Shown in pieces: positions 11,724 through 21,600 of a stretch of 25,086 bases of DNA. Both the position numbers and the translations under genes were made by a program. Each line of letters begins with the position of its first letter. Position 1 is the first letter of the stretch. The notes beneath the pieces are model-generated. The model saw only the letters and a list, made by a program, of their open reading frames with translations. It was not told the DNA's origin and ran no database searches. The DNA is from Mesaphorura yosii (Eukaryota > Arthropoda > Collembola > Poduromorpha > Tullbergiidae). The stretch spans positions 1 to 25,086 of the forward strand of contig WIXG01000717.1 of the NCBI GenBank assembly GCA_009869945.1, written 5' to 3'.

Positions 11724-14336
11724 ATGAAGTTTGTCCTTGCCCTCCTCCTTCTAGGCCTGGCCTCGTGTCTGGCCACGGCCACCGCGGAGAATGTTGACAG
11801 CCTGAAGCTTGCGATCGCCGCCCTGCAGCAGGCCGAGCACGAGTACGACCAACTGATGCTCAATGAAACGATTCATGGCGCCCAGACCAAGGCGTTTGGC
11901 TCCGGTCGAATTCCAGGCTCCACGAAATACTCACCGTACTCTGAAGCCATGTCCAAAATCAGCAACGTCAACGAGCGAGCGTTGGATCTTCTCGTGACCA
12001 AGTGAGCACTTGCCAACGAGATTTTTGCTACATGCACGTGTGCTAATTAACAGAGGTGTTGTCTTGTTGTTTGCAGGCACAACCTTGAGCGAGACGCCGC
12101 CATCGCTCTGCTGGCCCGTCAGATGCCTGCTGCATGCCAGCAGCCAACCACAAATTGCCGAAGCTCAAAGTACCGAACTGTCGACGGAACGTGCAACAAT
12201 CTCAACAACCCGCGTTGGGGTTCCGTCAACCGTCCCTTCAACCGCCTCCTTCCACCAGCCTACGAAGACGGTCGGCGTGTCCCGCGAGGTGGGACGAACC
12301 GTCTCCCAAACGCGCGTCTCGTGAGCGTCACAGTGCACCCCGATTCAAACTCGCCCAACCCCGCCGTGACCAACATGGTCCCGCAATTCGGTCAGTTTCT
12401 TGACCACGACATCACACTCACGCCAGAAGGAGGTAACCTGAGACTCATTCACTGCTAATGTACTCATAATTATTGTTATTCGTGCGTTAAAGGTCGTCAA
12501 TGCTGCTCCGGGACCCGCGATCCAGACTGCTTCCCGATTACCATCGCCGCTAATGATCCTTTCTACTCCCGCGTGTCCACCCGACAAACGTGCATGGACT
12601 TCACCAGATCGACGGCGTTCTGCTTCCCAAGTAAGTGATGCCACATTTTGTATTACATGGGAAATGCCTGGGCCGGCCTTTCAGTGCGACTACCTCGTTT
12701 TCTCGTCCAATTGCAGCCACGAATGGTGTCCGTGAGCAAATGAACGCCAACACCGCTTTCATCGACGCCTCACAGATTTACGGCTCCAACGCGAACCGCG
12801 CTAGAAATCTGCGCCAGCTTTCTATGGGGCGCATGAAGTCCAACTCGCAGCTGACTGGTTTCCTGCCAGCGACGCAGCAGGTCGACTCGTCGCAGGTGCA
12901 GTCGGTGGGGCAATTCATTGCCGGAGATGACCGTATCAATGAGAACCCTGCACTGACTGCTATTCATAACGGTAAGGAACTTGCCAAGGCCAAGACATTT
13001 GAAGGTCAACACGTGACGTGTCTTCAATCAGCATCAAATACTCAGTTTTCTTGATGGAACACAATCGGATCGCCGCCCAAATCCGCAACTTCCGACCCAG
13101 CTGGAGCGACGAGCAAATTTATCAGGAGACCCGGCGCATTGTGGCCGCCGAGCTTCAGCAAGTCACCTACGACCAATACCTGCCCGTCGTTCTCGGCCCC
13201 AACGCCATGCAGCAGTACAGTCTTTATCTGGGCAACGAATACACGAATTACGACAGCAACGTCGACCCGACCATCGTCAACTCCTTCGCCACGGCCGCGT
13301 ACCGCTTCGGACACACGCTCGTCAACGGACTCATGCGCCTCGTCAGCAACCGGCGGCCAGTCGGTCAGTTTCTCATCCGAGATAACTTTGGCCAGTCGAC
13401 CCAATTCACGCAGTCCAACGGGCAGGGTTACGACTGGATCCTTGGGGGACTCATGACACAAAACTCGCAGAGTTTTGACCCTTTCGTGAGCGCGGATTTG
13501 ACCAACTTTTTGTTCCGATCGCCGGGACGTGATTTTGGTGGCGATTTGGTCGCGCGAAATATTCAGCGCGGACGAGACCACGGATTGCCAGGGTATAATT
13601 ATTATCGTGGACTGTGCGGGCTGAGCCGCATTACATCAATGGCCTCCCCACCGCCAGAAGTTCGGGCGGACGCCTGGCCACGAGTTCGGTCACTATACAC
13701 TAGGCCCGATGACATCGACCTCTTCACGGGCAGTCTGATTGAGGTTCCAGTGCCCGGAGGCATGTCGGGACCCACTTTCAACTGCATCAAGGTAAAATTC
13801 CCTAACCAATCAAAGAATTAACACGAAGTCGACGGTCCACAGGCGATGAAAGGGTGCGGTTGATGAAATCATTCTGAATTTCTTGCAGTCGCTCCAATTC
13901 GCTCGTCTCATGCGAGGCGACCGGTACTTTTTCACGCATGGAAACCAGGCAGGAACCTTTAACCCAACGCAGATCCGACAAATCCGAGCCCGTACTCTCG
14001 GAGACATCATCTGCGAGAACAGCCAGCAGGCTGAAACCACGAGAAATGTCTTCTTGATCCCATCGTCGAGGTAAGTGTGTGCGTGGCATCACGTGCGTGC
14101 ACGCCCTTGACCGACGAAGCACAGTTCAAGGCTCATGCAAGCCGCAACCCACATTTCGCACACACCCTTTGCGAAAATATTTTGCGAACACTTGCGTCAA
14201 TCGAGAGCAAATAATCAACGGTACTTACCGATCATGTTTATATAATATACCGATTATGTTTGTTTTCAGCAATCCGTGGCTCTCCTGCAACGATCCTTCA
14301 CGAGCAAGACTCAACATTGCAGACTTTGTGGTTTAG
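11724..14336 (+). CDS. Animal heme peroxidase 2 (secreted, tandem paralogue of peroxidase 1)
   Basis: A second secreted heme peroxidase of the same subfamily. The exons are 11724-12001, 12077-12432, 12493-12630, 12717-12971, 13046-13791, 13889-14070 and 14270-14336, giving 673 residues. The signal peptide is clear (core VLALLLLGLASCLA). Landmarks are YRTVDGTCNNLNNP, distal His in FLDHD (about 203), Arg and Glu in RINENPAL (about 330 and 333), proximal His in RFGHTL (about 432) and RNIQRGRDHG. The heme-site residue after Glu is Asn rather than the Met of peroxidase 1, and the REHNR motif reads MEHNR. The last third is one long exon (13046-13791) where peroxidase 1 has two extra introns. The N-terminal prodomain differs from that of peroxidase 1. 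Both enzymes should bind heme and be active, perhaps with different substrate preference. Confidence 0.94.
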
Positions 14337-14371
14337 ATTTCCAGATTTCAATTTCATTTAATTACGATACG

Positions 14372-14377
14372 AATAAA
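14372..14377 (+). terminator. Polyadenylation signal of peroxidase 2
   Basis: AATAAA 36 bases after the stop of peroxidase 2. Confidence 0.65.
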
Positions 14378-14490
14378 CAAGCAAGCATGAAGCATGTGAG
14401 ACAGCAAAAACAAAGTGTAAAACACGTTGAAAGTGTAACCGAGAAAGCGTTTTGAGTGAGAGAGAATTAGAATCTGAATGTGAATGTGTA

Positions 14491-14496
14491 TTTATT
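14491..14496 (-). terminator. Polyadenylation signal of peptide gene D
   Basis: AATAAA on the minus strand, about 66 bases beyond the stop of peptide gene D. It faces the plus-strand signal of peroxidase 2 about 115 bases away, so the two genes converge. Confidence 0.65.
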
Positions 14497-14561
14497 CAAT
14501 TAATTTCAGAACGGATTAGATTCACGATTGCTCTATGCAGGGCAGCCGCTGTCACGTAAAC

Positions 14562-15071
14562 TCAACGTCCCACCGGGCTCACGTTGTGGGCCCCTTGGTT
14601 GCCCGTCGGCGCGTTTGAGCCAATGGGAGCAGTTACGTCCAAAACTGTCAATGCACCAGAGCCATTGCCATTACGATCACGAAGCCACGACCACTTGCAC
14701 GCTCAGTTCGATTCATGAACTCACCATTTGCGTTGACGTTGACCTGGCTGTTTGGCTTGTTTGTGTCTCCTCCTTGGCCTTTTTTTCTTGCATTCAATTC
14801 GCCTTGGTCATAGCCACCTGGAGCTGAAGCCGGGATTGCCACGTCTCCAGTTTCAGCAACAGAATCCTTAAATAAAGGAATCTATTATATGCAATTTGAA
14901 GTTGACAGTGGCTCAAGCCTAATGCTGGTGTAAACTTACAGATTCGTTATCAGCACCCGCCGCCCGCGCGAGAAGGTCAGCTGACCCAACTGCTCCTGTG
15001 GCCTCCAAAGAGGCTGCTATAAATGCTAGTGCAAAAATGGCGAATAGCCACAAATTACGAAATTGAGTCAT
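14562..15071 (-). CDS. Small secreted peptide precursor, family member D
   Basis: Fourth and longest member, 118 residues, separated from A-C by the two peroxidases but on the same strand. The exons in coding order are 15071-14940, 14866-14725 and 14644-14562, with the same phases 0 and 1. The signal peptide has core LWLFAIFALAFIAA. The propiece is less acidic than in A and B, and a basic site, RKK, precedes the conserved region. This carries TNKPNSQVNVNANV, VTAPIGSN, TGNQGAHN and a VGR terminus, so a C-terminal Val-amide is predicted. The open frame continues upstream of this ATG, but the start was chosen because it immediately precedes a good signal peptide and matches exon 1 of the paralogues. 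Its function is unknown. Confidence 0.85.
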
Positions 15072-15700
15072 CTTTCCGAATGCAAGAAATAAAATCAGAG
15101 TGAAACCATTCGTACAAAAATTACATCTTTTGTTAAAGGTATGAGTCCTTGGGTCAGACCCATGACATGTGAAATAAAGCCAGCCATCAGCCATAGAATT
15201 TAATCTAGATCGACATCGACATTCGACAAACAGCCCAGAAAAATAATAATTCACGAATTCACTATTGAAACGTCAATCTCATAAGCAGCATAGAAAAATA
15301 GAGCAGCATGAGAATTTGATTGGTAATTCTAATTGCTTGTCGTTGCCATTTACTGCTTTGCTCGCCTGCTTTATTTATATACCACTATTTCGCATGGATT
15401 CTTCTGAACTGGAACTGCAAAGTAAGAACAGAACGAAGTAGAAATGAGCAGAGCAGAGCCAGCACGCTGCACAACTGCTCGAAATTGCATGGTACTCAAC
15501 TTCTAATGACCCTCCTTAATTCGTAATTTCATTGCCCAAGTCTTGGGCGGCCTGGGAGAAATGGCAGCGCAGGTGTGTTTAATTGATTGGGAAATCGGCA
15601 GCTGCTAGCTGGCTGGACGTGACTTAAACGAGGGTTGTGAAAATGGGAACATTTTTATTCCTGGCACCTGCTTCTTCCAGCTTTATTCAGTCAAGAAACA
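15072..15700. other. Divergent intergenic region between peptide D and the cysteine-rich peptide
   Basis: No gene is supported here. Promoters for two genes reading in opposite directions must lie here. The minus-strand TATA candidate at 15372-15379 is the only recognisable element. Confidence 0.5.
15372..15379 (-). promoter_or_regulatory. Candidate TATA box for peptide gene D
   Basis: TATAAATA on the minus strand, about 300 bases upstream of the ATG of peptide gene D, a distance like that of the candidate for gene C. Confidence 0.35.
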
Positions 15701-16129
15701 ATGAGTCGTCTGCGTCTTTTGATTCCTTCCTTGCTGATTGTAGTTTATTTCTGTTTGATCGACGTGCAAGGTGTTCCAGTCCCGGTCCAGGGAATAGAAT
15801 CATGCAGCAGAGCCTCCAACAATGAAACTGAACCTGTTTGCCAGCAGTTGTGCGACTCGACCGCGATGTGTCTGGACTCTGGAGCCTGCTTGTGTGCGAA
15901 GGAGCCGGTAAACTTGGGTGGCCTACCGTTCCCGAAATACTGAAAACCGGAGCTAATTTTCTTTCCGTTGCAGTCAGGATCGAAAGTGAACGGAAACTTC
16001 GTCCATTGCACGAATTGGGACTACGTCGAGCAGATGCAGTGCAAGAAAACCTGTGAGATGATCCCGAAAATGGGTGTACGCGTATGCTGGACATTTACGA
16101 ACGTCGGAAACTATTGTACGTGCTACTAA
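15701..16129 (+). CDS. Secreted two-domain cysteine-rich peptide (CS-alpha-beta defensin-like pattern)
   Basis: A 120-residue precursor from two exons, 15701-15907 and 15974-16129 (66-base intron, phase 0). A strong signal peptide (core LLIPSLLIVVYFCLI, cleavage near VQG) is followed by 12 cysteines in two sets of six. Set one, in exon 1, has spacing C-x11-C-x3-C-x5-C-x5-C-x-C. Set two, in exon 2, has C-x10-C-x3-C-x10-C-x9-C-x-C. Both contain the CxxxC and CxC pair that marks the cysteine-stabilised alpha/beta fold of arthropod defensins and related peptides. Domain and exon boundaries coincide, which suggests internal duplication. Such peptides are often antimicrobial, but the fold also serves as channel ligand or protease inhibitor, so the role is open. 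The family assignment rests only on cysteine pattern. Confidence 0.8.
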
Positions 16130-16173
16130 TTAACCAGTGAATCAATCGTGCTTCCTACGCCGAAGGAGTGACC

Positions 16174-16179
16174 AATAAA
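16174..16179 (+). terminator. Polyadenylation signal of the cysteine-rich peptide gene
   Basis: AATAAA 44 bases after the stop. It lies only about 65 bases from the stop codon of the convergent gustatory receptor gene. Confidence 0.65.
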
Positions 16180-16244
16180 TCGATAATTTCCTGATTCATA
16201 CCAATTGGAACTGGACCGTTGTAGAATTACTTTTCTCCGCTCAA

Positions 16245-17870
16245 CTACTGCACTGACGCTAATTGAAATTGTATGAGGACAATGTTGTAGCTGACGATCG
16301 TGCTCACGACCTGGTTAACATATTAGAATGATTAGAACAGTAGCAGAACTGATAATTAGGGCAGTCAATTAGTTGCGCTGGCAGTGCTTACAGAAAGCAG
16401 CATGTTCAGGTTCAGCTTGAAATATCCACACCCAGTTGGCTGGAAACGGAATTCCAGCTTTTGTAGTCTGAACAAATGCCTCTTCTCGTTCTCGTCTTCC
16501 ACGCTGAATTGGTTGAGATCAACACCCAAGATTGCCGTCTTCAGCTCCTTTCCCTAATTTCGAAGGAGAGTGCATGTTTATTTTGCAATTCACATATTCG
16601 ACTTTTGGCATTTGAGTCATTGCGAAATGCTGACCTTTCGCCGAAGATTTTCGCCTGCATTCCCGAGTATGAACAGCGTATGCAGCGTAAGTAGAAAAGA
16701 AGGAAACATTGGCAACCATAAGTTGCTGGATTTTTCTGTCAGAATGAGGCCGGCAATTACAAATGTCAGCATCATCATAGTGAAACCTGAAGCCAGTGTC
16801 AGGAGGACGCTGACCGGTCCAATAAATCCCTGGCATACATCAAACACTGTCCCAAGCTCCCTTATTTGTGTCCAACCCCGACGTGCGTGCCCTATTCTGA
16901 CCAATTCTTTGATGGACTCCAAGTACTGCTCAATCTTCCGTGAAATTACGAGAACCAGGTTCAGGAGGAGCCTGCCAGACGTCTCAGAGGCAGCCACATC
17001 CAGGAATAGCAACATTCGCATCGTGTACAGGTGTTCCAAATCGCTGTCCGGTTGTACGTAGCGCATGAGCCACGAGAGCTGTCGAAATTCAGCTTGGAGC
17101 TTCGGGCTAGCTGTGATGTAGTCCTGGCAAATTGCGTACGAACGAACGAAGGCGTAGGATAGCACGTGTCCGAACGAAATAAAGCCATGAAATCCAATGC
17201 CAAGATAGTCCGATATCTTTGGCTTCCTCGCCTTTGACGGTGACCATGACTCATTCCTTGATTCGTATTCCCGAAGCGAATTCAGCGCCATAAGGCACCT
17301 CGGTAGCATCACAAACCAAGCAACGTGAATGGAGTACCTCTCAATGTTGTAAATGTTTACCAGCGCCGAGAAAGCACTTCTCATAAACTGATTGCCACCA
17401 AAGTCCATATGAAGTTCCTCGTCATCGTCATTGGGCCGTGGCTCCTTCGGACTCTCCTTGGAGACGATCGCTGTGATGAATACAAAAATCGTCTGAGCAC
17501 ACACCACCTCGAAAATCAGGCTGGCTAAGGTCAGTGCTGCGTGCCAACTAAATAAATGCAACTTCAACTTCTTGTAGCCTAGCGCTGGAGCCTTTTGCAC
17601 GACGGCCACGGGGAAATGTGCTAGAATTTGAGCGAACTGGAGGCAAAAGCTCAAGTAGATTTCAATGAGATCCATTTTGAGTTGAGGAATCTTCCCTGTC
17701 CCAGTCTTGTCTTTGAAATAACCACTCGTAGAATCATAGAATAGAAGGACTATTATCTTTTCCCTTCGTATCCGACTCCTTTCTCGTTCTAAACCCCACA
17801 AATGGCAAAACATGCTAAACATGAGTTGTGAAATTGTGTATGTTAGATTTTGCGATAATAAAGCACTCAT
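16245..17870 (-). CDS. Gustatory receptor (7-transmembrane, insect chemoreceptor superfamily)
   Basis: A ligand-gated chemoreceptor of the arthropod Gr family, in the plasma membrane of sensory neurons. The exons in coding order are 17870-16635, 16553-16392 and 16310-16245, all phase 0, giving 487 residues. Hydrophobic segments lie near residues 67-92, 106-135, 168-195, 222-248, 345-377, 384-403 and 458-483, which makes seven. The family signature is split between the two last exons: CGYFKLNLNMLLS in exon 2 and SYNIVLIQF in exon 3, matching the usual TYxxVLLQF. The exon 1 donor is GTCAGC, a weak but usable site. The N-terminus is uncertain: the frame stays open for about 14 codons upstream after a possible AG acceptor, so an additional 5' exon is possible. 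An acidic loop (PNDDDEEL) lies between segments 2 and 3. The ligand cannot be predicted. Confidence 0.85.
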
Positions 17871-18620
17871 TAGTATTAGGAAATCTTCTCCTAAGACAAA
17901 GGCTTGTGACTAATTGGTTTTCAGAAATTATCGAATCATTGTATTGACGCATTTGATTATCAACATGTTGCATGTGCCGGTAACAATGCTTAAGTCAACT
18001 GTCAACAGTTATTATGAAATCCAATTGCATTGTGAACGCGAAGGGAAGGAAGAACCGCATCTGCATCGATCGATCCATGACAACTGACAATTTAGACGCA
18101 AGTCAGGCTTAGGTAGGTAGGTACTGGCATTTAGTACTTGATATTTGGCATTCTCTGCCTGCATCGCGACAACAAATTAACCTTGTAATCCACCGCACAT
18201 AAAAAAACCTGTTTACTCTGTCCTGTCTTGAAAGATAATGATCACAACATCGTCATTCAGCTGTTTGTCATCCTCTGTTCTGGTTGCTGATTCTGGGAAC
18301 TGAATACCCTCATCCATTTGTGTTGGGCACTGGCATGGCTCTGGGTACGAAGGCTAGGCACAAGTTTAAAAATCTCATAAATGCACTGAAACCATCCACA
18401 AGAAAATTACTCGCTTAATTTGCATAGTACTTAACACATCTTTGGCTCGGCACAGGCGAAAGGCGAAAACACGATTTTTGTGCGTTGAACCCTCGTCTGA
18501 TGAATGAATGACCGGTGGCAGTTCAGTTGCAGTGCAGTGGTGGTCAGTTTCACTTTCGTCTCGTGTTGTTGTGATTAACTGTCCAAAGGTCCAGTGTCAT
18601 TGGGTCCTGCTCAATCAAGG
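17871..18620. other. Divergent intergenic region between the receptor and the ITIH-like gene
   Basis: No gene is supported. It may hold a 5' exon of the receptor. A TCAGTTT initiator-like element at 18544-18550 precedes the ITIH-like ATG by about 75 bases. A short AGGT-type tandem repeat is near 18111-18125. Confidence 0.45.
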
Positions 18621-21600
18621 ATGAAGCGCTCAGTTTCCAGATCGCCGCTTGTGGCAGTGATTTGCGTAATCTTCGCTTTATCGTCCGTGCTCGGTGCCGA
18701 TGATGAGGCCGAGACCACGACAGACTCTTACCTGATCATACCCACAACGATCGAACCGAGTTCGGGCGAATCCTGGGAATCTTCGTACAAGAAGGATTTT
18801 GGGGTACCGGAATCAAATCCTCAGCCTCAGGAATCATTAAGCAAGTCGACGCCTGTGCCAGTTCGAACTTCCAGTTCCACAGAACAACCCCCGGATGTGG
18901 CGGCTCCTGTCCGCCCGGTTCCTTCAAAGCAGCCTGTTCCTTCTCCTGAGCCTCTTGAAGCTGACAACGTAAGTTCACTAAGAAGAATGACTAATATGTA
19001 GAGCTCAGTTTGGGCTAACTCTTCAATTCTTGCGTCAAACGTTTCCAGCCACCGTCACCGACTTTCGTCCAAGATGCCCAGTCACAGTCACCGCAAGTCT
19101 ACTCATTCAAGGTTGACTCCAACATCAAGTACAGATACAGCCGGACTCATATCACGTCTCGCGTCGTGAATCCAAATCTGCACAATGCGGGAGAGATACG
19201 TTTCAGTATTATTCTGCCAGAGATGGCTTTCATCTCGAGATTTGCAATGTAATTCATAAATAGTCAAATAGTGAAACTACAAACTAGTCGAAAGCAGTTC
19301 TCGATGTTTAATTTAATTGTCTTGTTGAATGTAGGGAAATCGATGGAAAAGTCTATGAATCATACGTCAAGGGAAAGGACGAAGCCAAGAAGATTTATAA
19401 TCAGGCACAGAGTCAAGGGCAGTCAGCTGGATTGGTTGAGGTCAAGTAAGTCAAGCCGAACAGCTGTAAACATTAAATCAAACGTTTGTTCTTTATAAAT
19501 GTATTCTTTCTCAAAAAGTGCAAGAAACACAAACACATTCAATGTAAATGTGAACATTCATCCGGGATCCAAAATTTACTTCAATGTGACATACGAGGAA
19601 CTGCTGGAACGGCGTGTGGGCGTGTACGAGCATTCGATCAATGTTTTGCCCGAGCAGGTAATAGAATTTCAAGATTAGAAAGTGCAGTGCAATAAAAATT
19701 CATAAACGGTTTCTCGTTTCTAACGTGCAGCTCTACGTAAAAGACTTCCAAATCCGGGTCCAAATTGAAGAGTCACAGAACATCACGCTGCTTCGGGTGC
19801 CAGACGCGGAGAAAGAAAGCGAGGACGTGCAAGGCGCAGTCATCGAGCGCCCAGCAGCAAATCAGGCTGTGATTACATGGTCACCTGGTAAAGAATTCAA
19901 GACACTCGCAAAATTCACCGTAAACTACGACCTGGTTCGAGAACTCGATTCAGGCCAAATCCTGGTCAACAATGGCTACTTTGTCCACTTCTTCTCACCG
20001 GCCAATCTGCCACCGCTCCGCAAGCACGTTGTCTTCATACTGGACACGTCCGGCTCAATGTGGGGTCGCCGTATAGAACAGTTGAAAGAGGCAATGGGGA
20101 AGATTCTGAAGGATTTGAAATCGGATGATTTCTTCAATATAATTACGTTCGCGAGTGATGTCGTGGTTTGGGATCCGGCCGACGTTGTGCCAGTTTCACC
20201 AAACAGTCACTGGACGCCGCCTGGCACTGAAGTAAAGAAAGCTTACGCCACCAGTCGGAAGACGGCGTACCCGGCATCGAGTTTCAATATAGAAAGAGCA
20301 CAGAATTACATCAAGAGCCTGGTGGCATCGGGAGGCACGAATATTCATGATGCTGTTGTGCAGGGGTTGAATTTGACAAGTGCAATCCGGGGCAAGAAGG
20401 ACGACGTGAATGCAACTTCCACTCCTGCTTCGACTGCAAATGTGACCACTGCTTTGGCCAAGGAATTGAACGCCACCGAGACAGCCCCTGCCCCGGCGTC
20501 GCCATCGTCGACACTCCCTCCGAACGTCGAATCAATGATCATCTTCCTGACTGACGGCGAGCCAACTGTGGGCATCACGAATTCGGTATCAATTCAGGCT
20601 CTCGTGAAGCAGTCAAACATCGCTAAACTTCCAATCTTTAGCTTGGGTTTTGGCGACGGTGCAGATTTCCCGTTCCTCCGTCGTCTCTCCCTTCAAAATA
20701 ATGGATTTGCGCGTAAGATTTACGCTGATGCAGACGCCGCATTGCAGCTGAAGGGTTTCTACAACGAAATCGCATCACCTTTGCTGTCAAACGTCACCTT
20801 CAATTACACGTCAGCAGATTACAGTATCGAGAACGTCACAATCGCTAAGTACGTGACTGTGTTTGGTGGCGGAGAGGTTGTGATAGCGGGCAAGATCAGT
20901 GACAAAACCAGTAAATCGAGATTTGGAATTGGGGCCGGGGATATTCCGGTCGGCGAGACAGCGAGGGCTTTTATCGCGCCATCCGCAACTGCGTCTGCAC
21001 CTCCTCTCAACCACCTTGAAGTGATGATTAACGGGTACGGAAGGGATGGCGTTGTAAAGTTCACACCACCGGAAATCTATACAGTCATACCCGGAGGCTC
21101 AACTCCCTTCCCTCCACGCCCCACACCTCCGCCCACTCAAGAGGATTGGTTCCTGGAGAGACTGTGGGCTTATTTGACCATCAGGCAGTTGATTGATGAG
21201 GATCTGAGCAAGGAAATGGAGTCAAATGAAATTGATTCAGTTCCACCGAGTGCTAGCACAACGACGGTGGCAAGCGTTTCAACTCCGACTGTGGCTACAG
21301 TAGTAGCCGCCGGCTCAATTCCCAGAAATGTCACCATTCGAGTACCAGAAACTCCAAAGCAGCGAGCAACCCGATTGGCCTTGAAATACGGATTCGTGAC
21401 ACCATTGACTTCGCTGGTGGTCGTCAAGCCGAATAGTACTGACGTGACGGATTCAGTCTCCTCCAGCGCCCCGTCAGAGCTTGAGAAAGTCGACATTTCT
21501 GCTGGTGGCGGTAAGTTTTTACGAACACCAGCAGGCTTTGCCAACTTTGCCTTTCTTCTCCTTCGGGTTTAAAGTAAGAAAATATTTTACGTTTCCTTGT

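Noticed and set aside
13042..13581. A 179-codon open frame on the minus strand
   Set aside because: It lies opposite exon 5 of peroxidase 2, whose protein is strongly conserved; the minus frame has no family motif and is a shadow.
14919..15254. A longer peptide D starting at 15254
   Set aside because: The added N-terminal sequence would bury the signal peptide, and the paralogues all start just before theirs.
18594..18620. Upstream extension of the ITIH-like protein from a GTG at 18594
   Set aside because: An animal gene should start at ATG; the ATG at 18621 directly precedes a good signal peptide.
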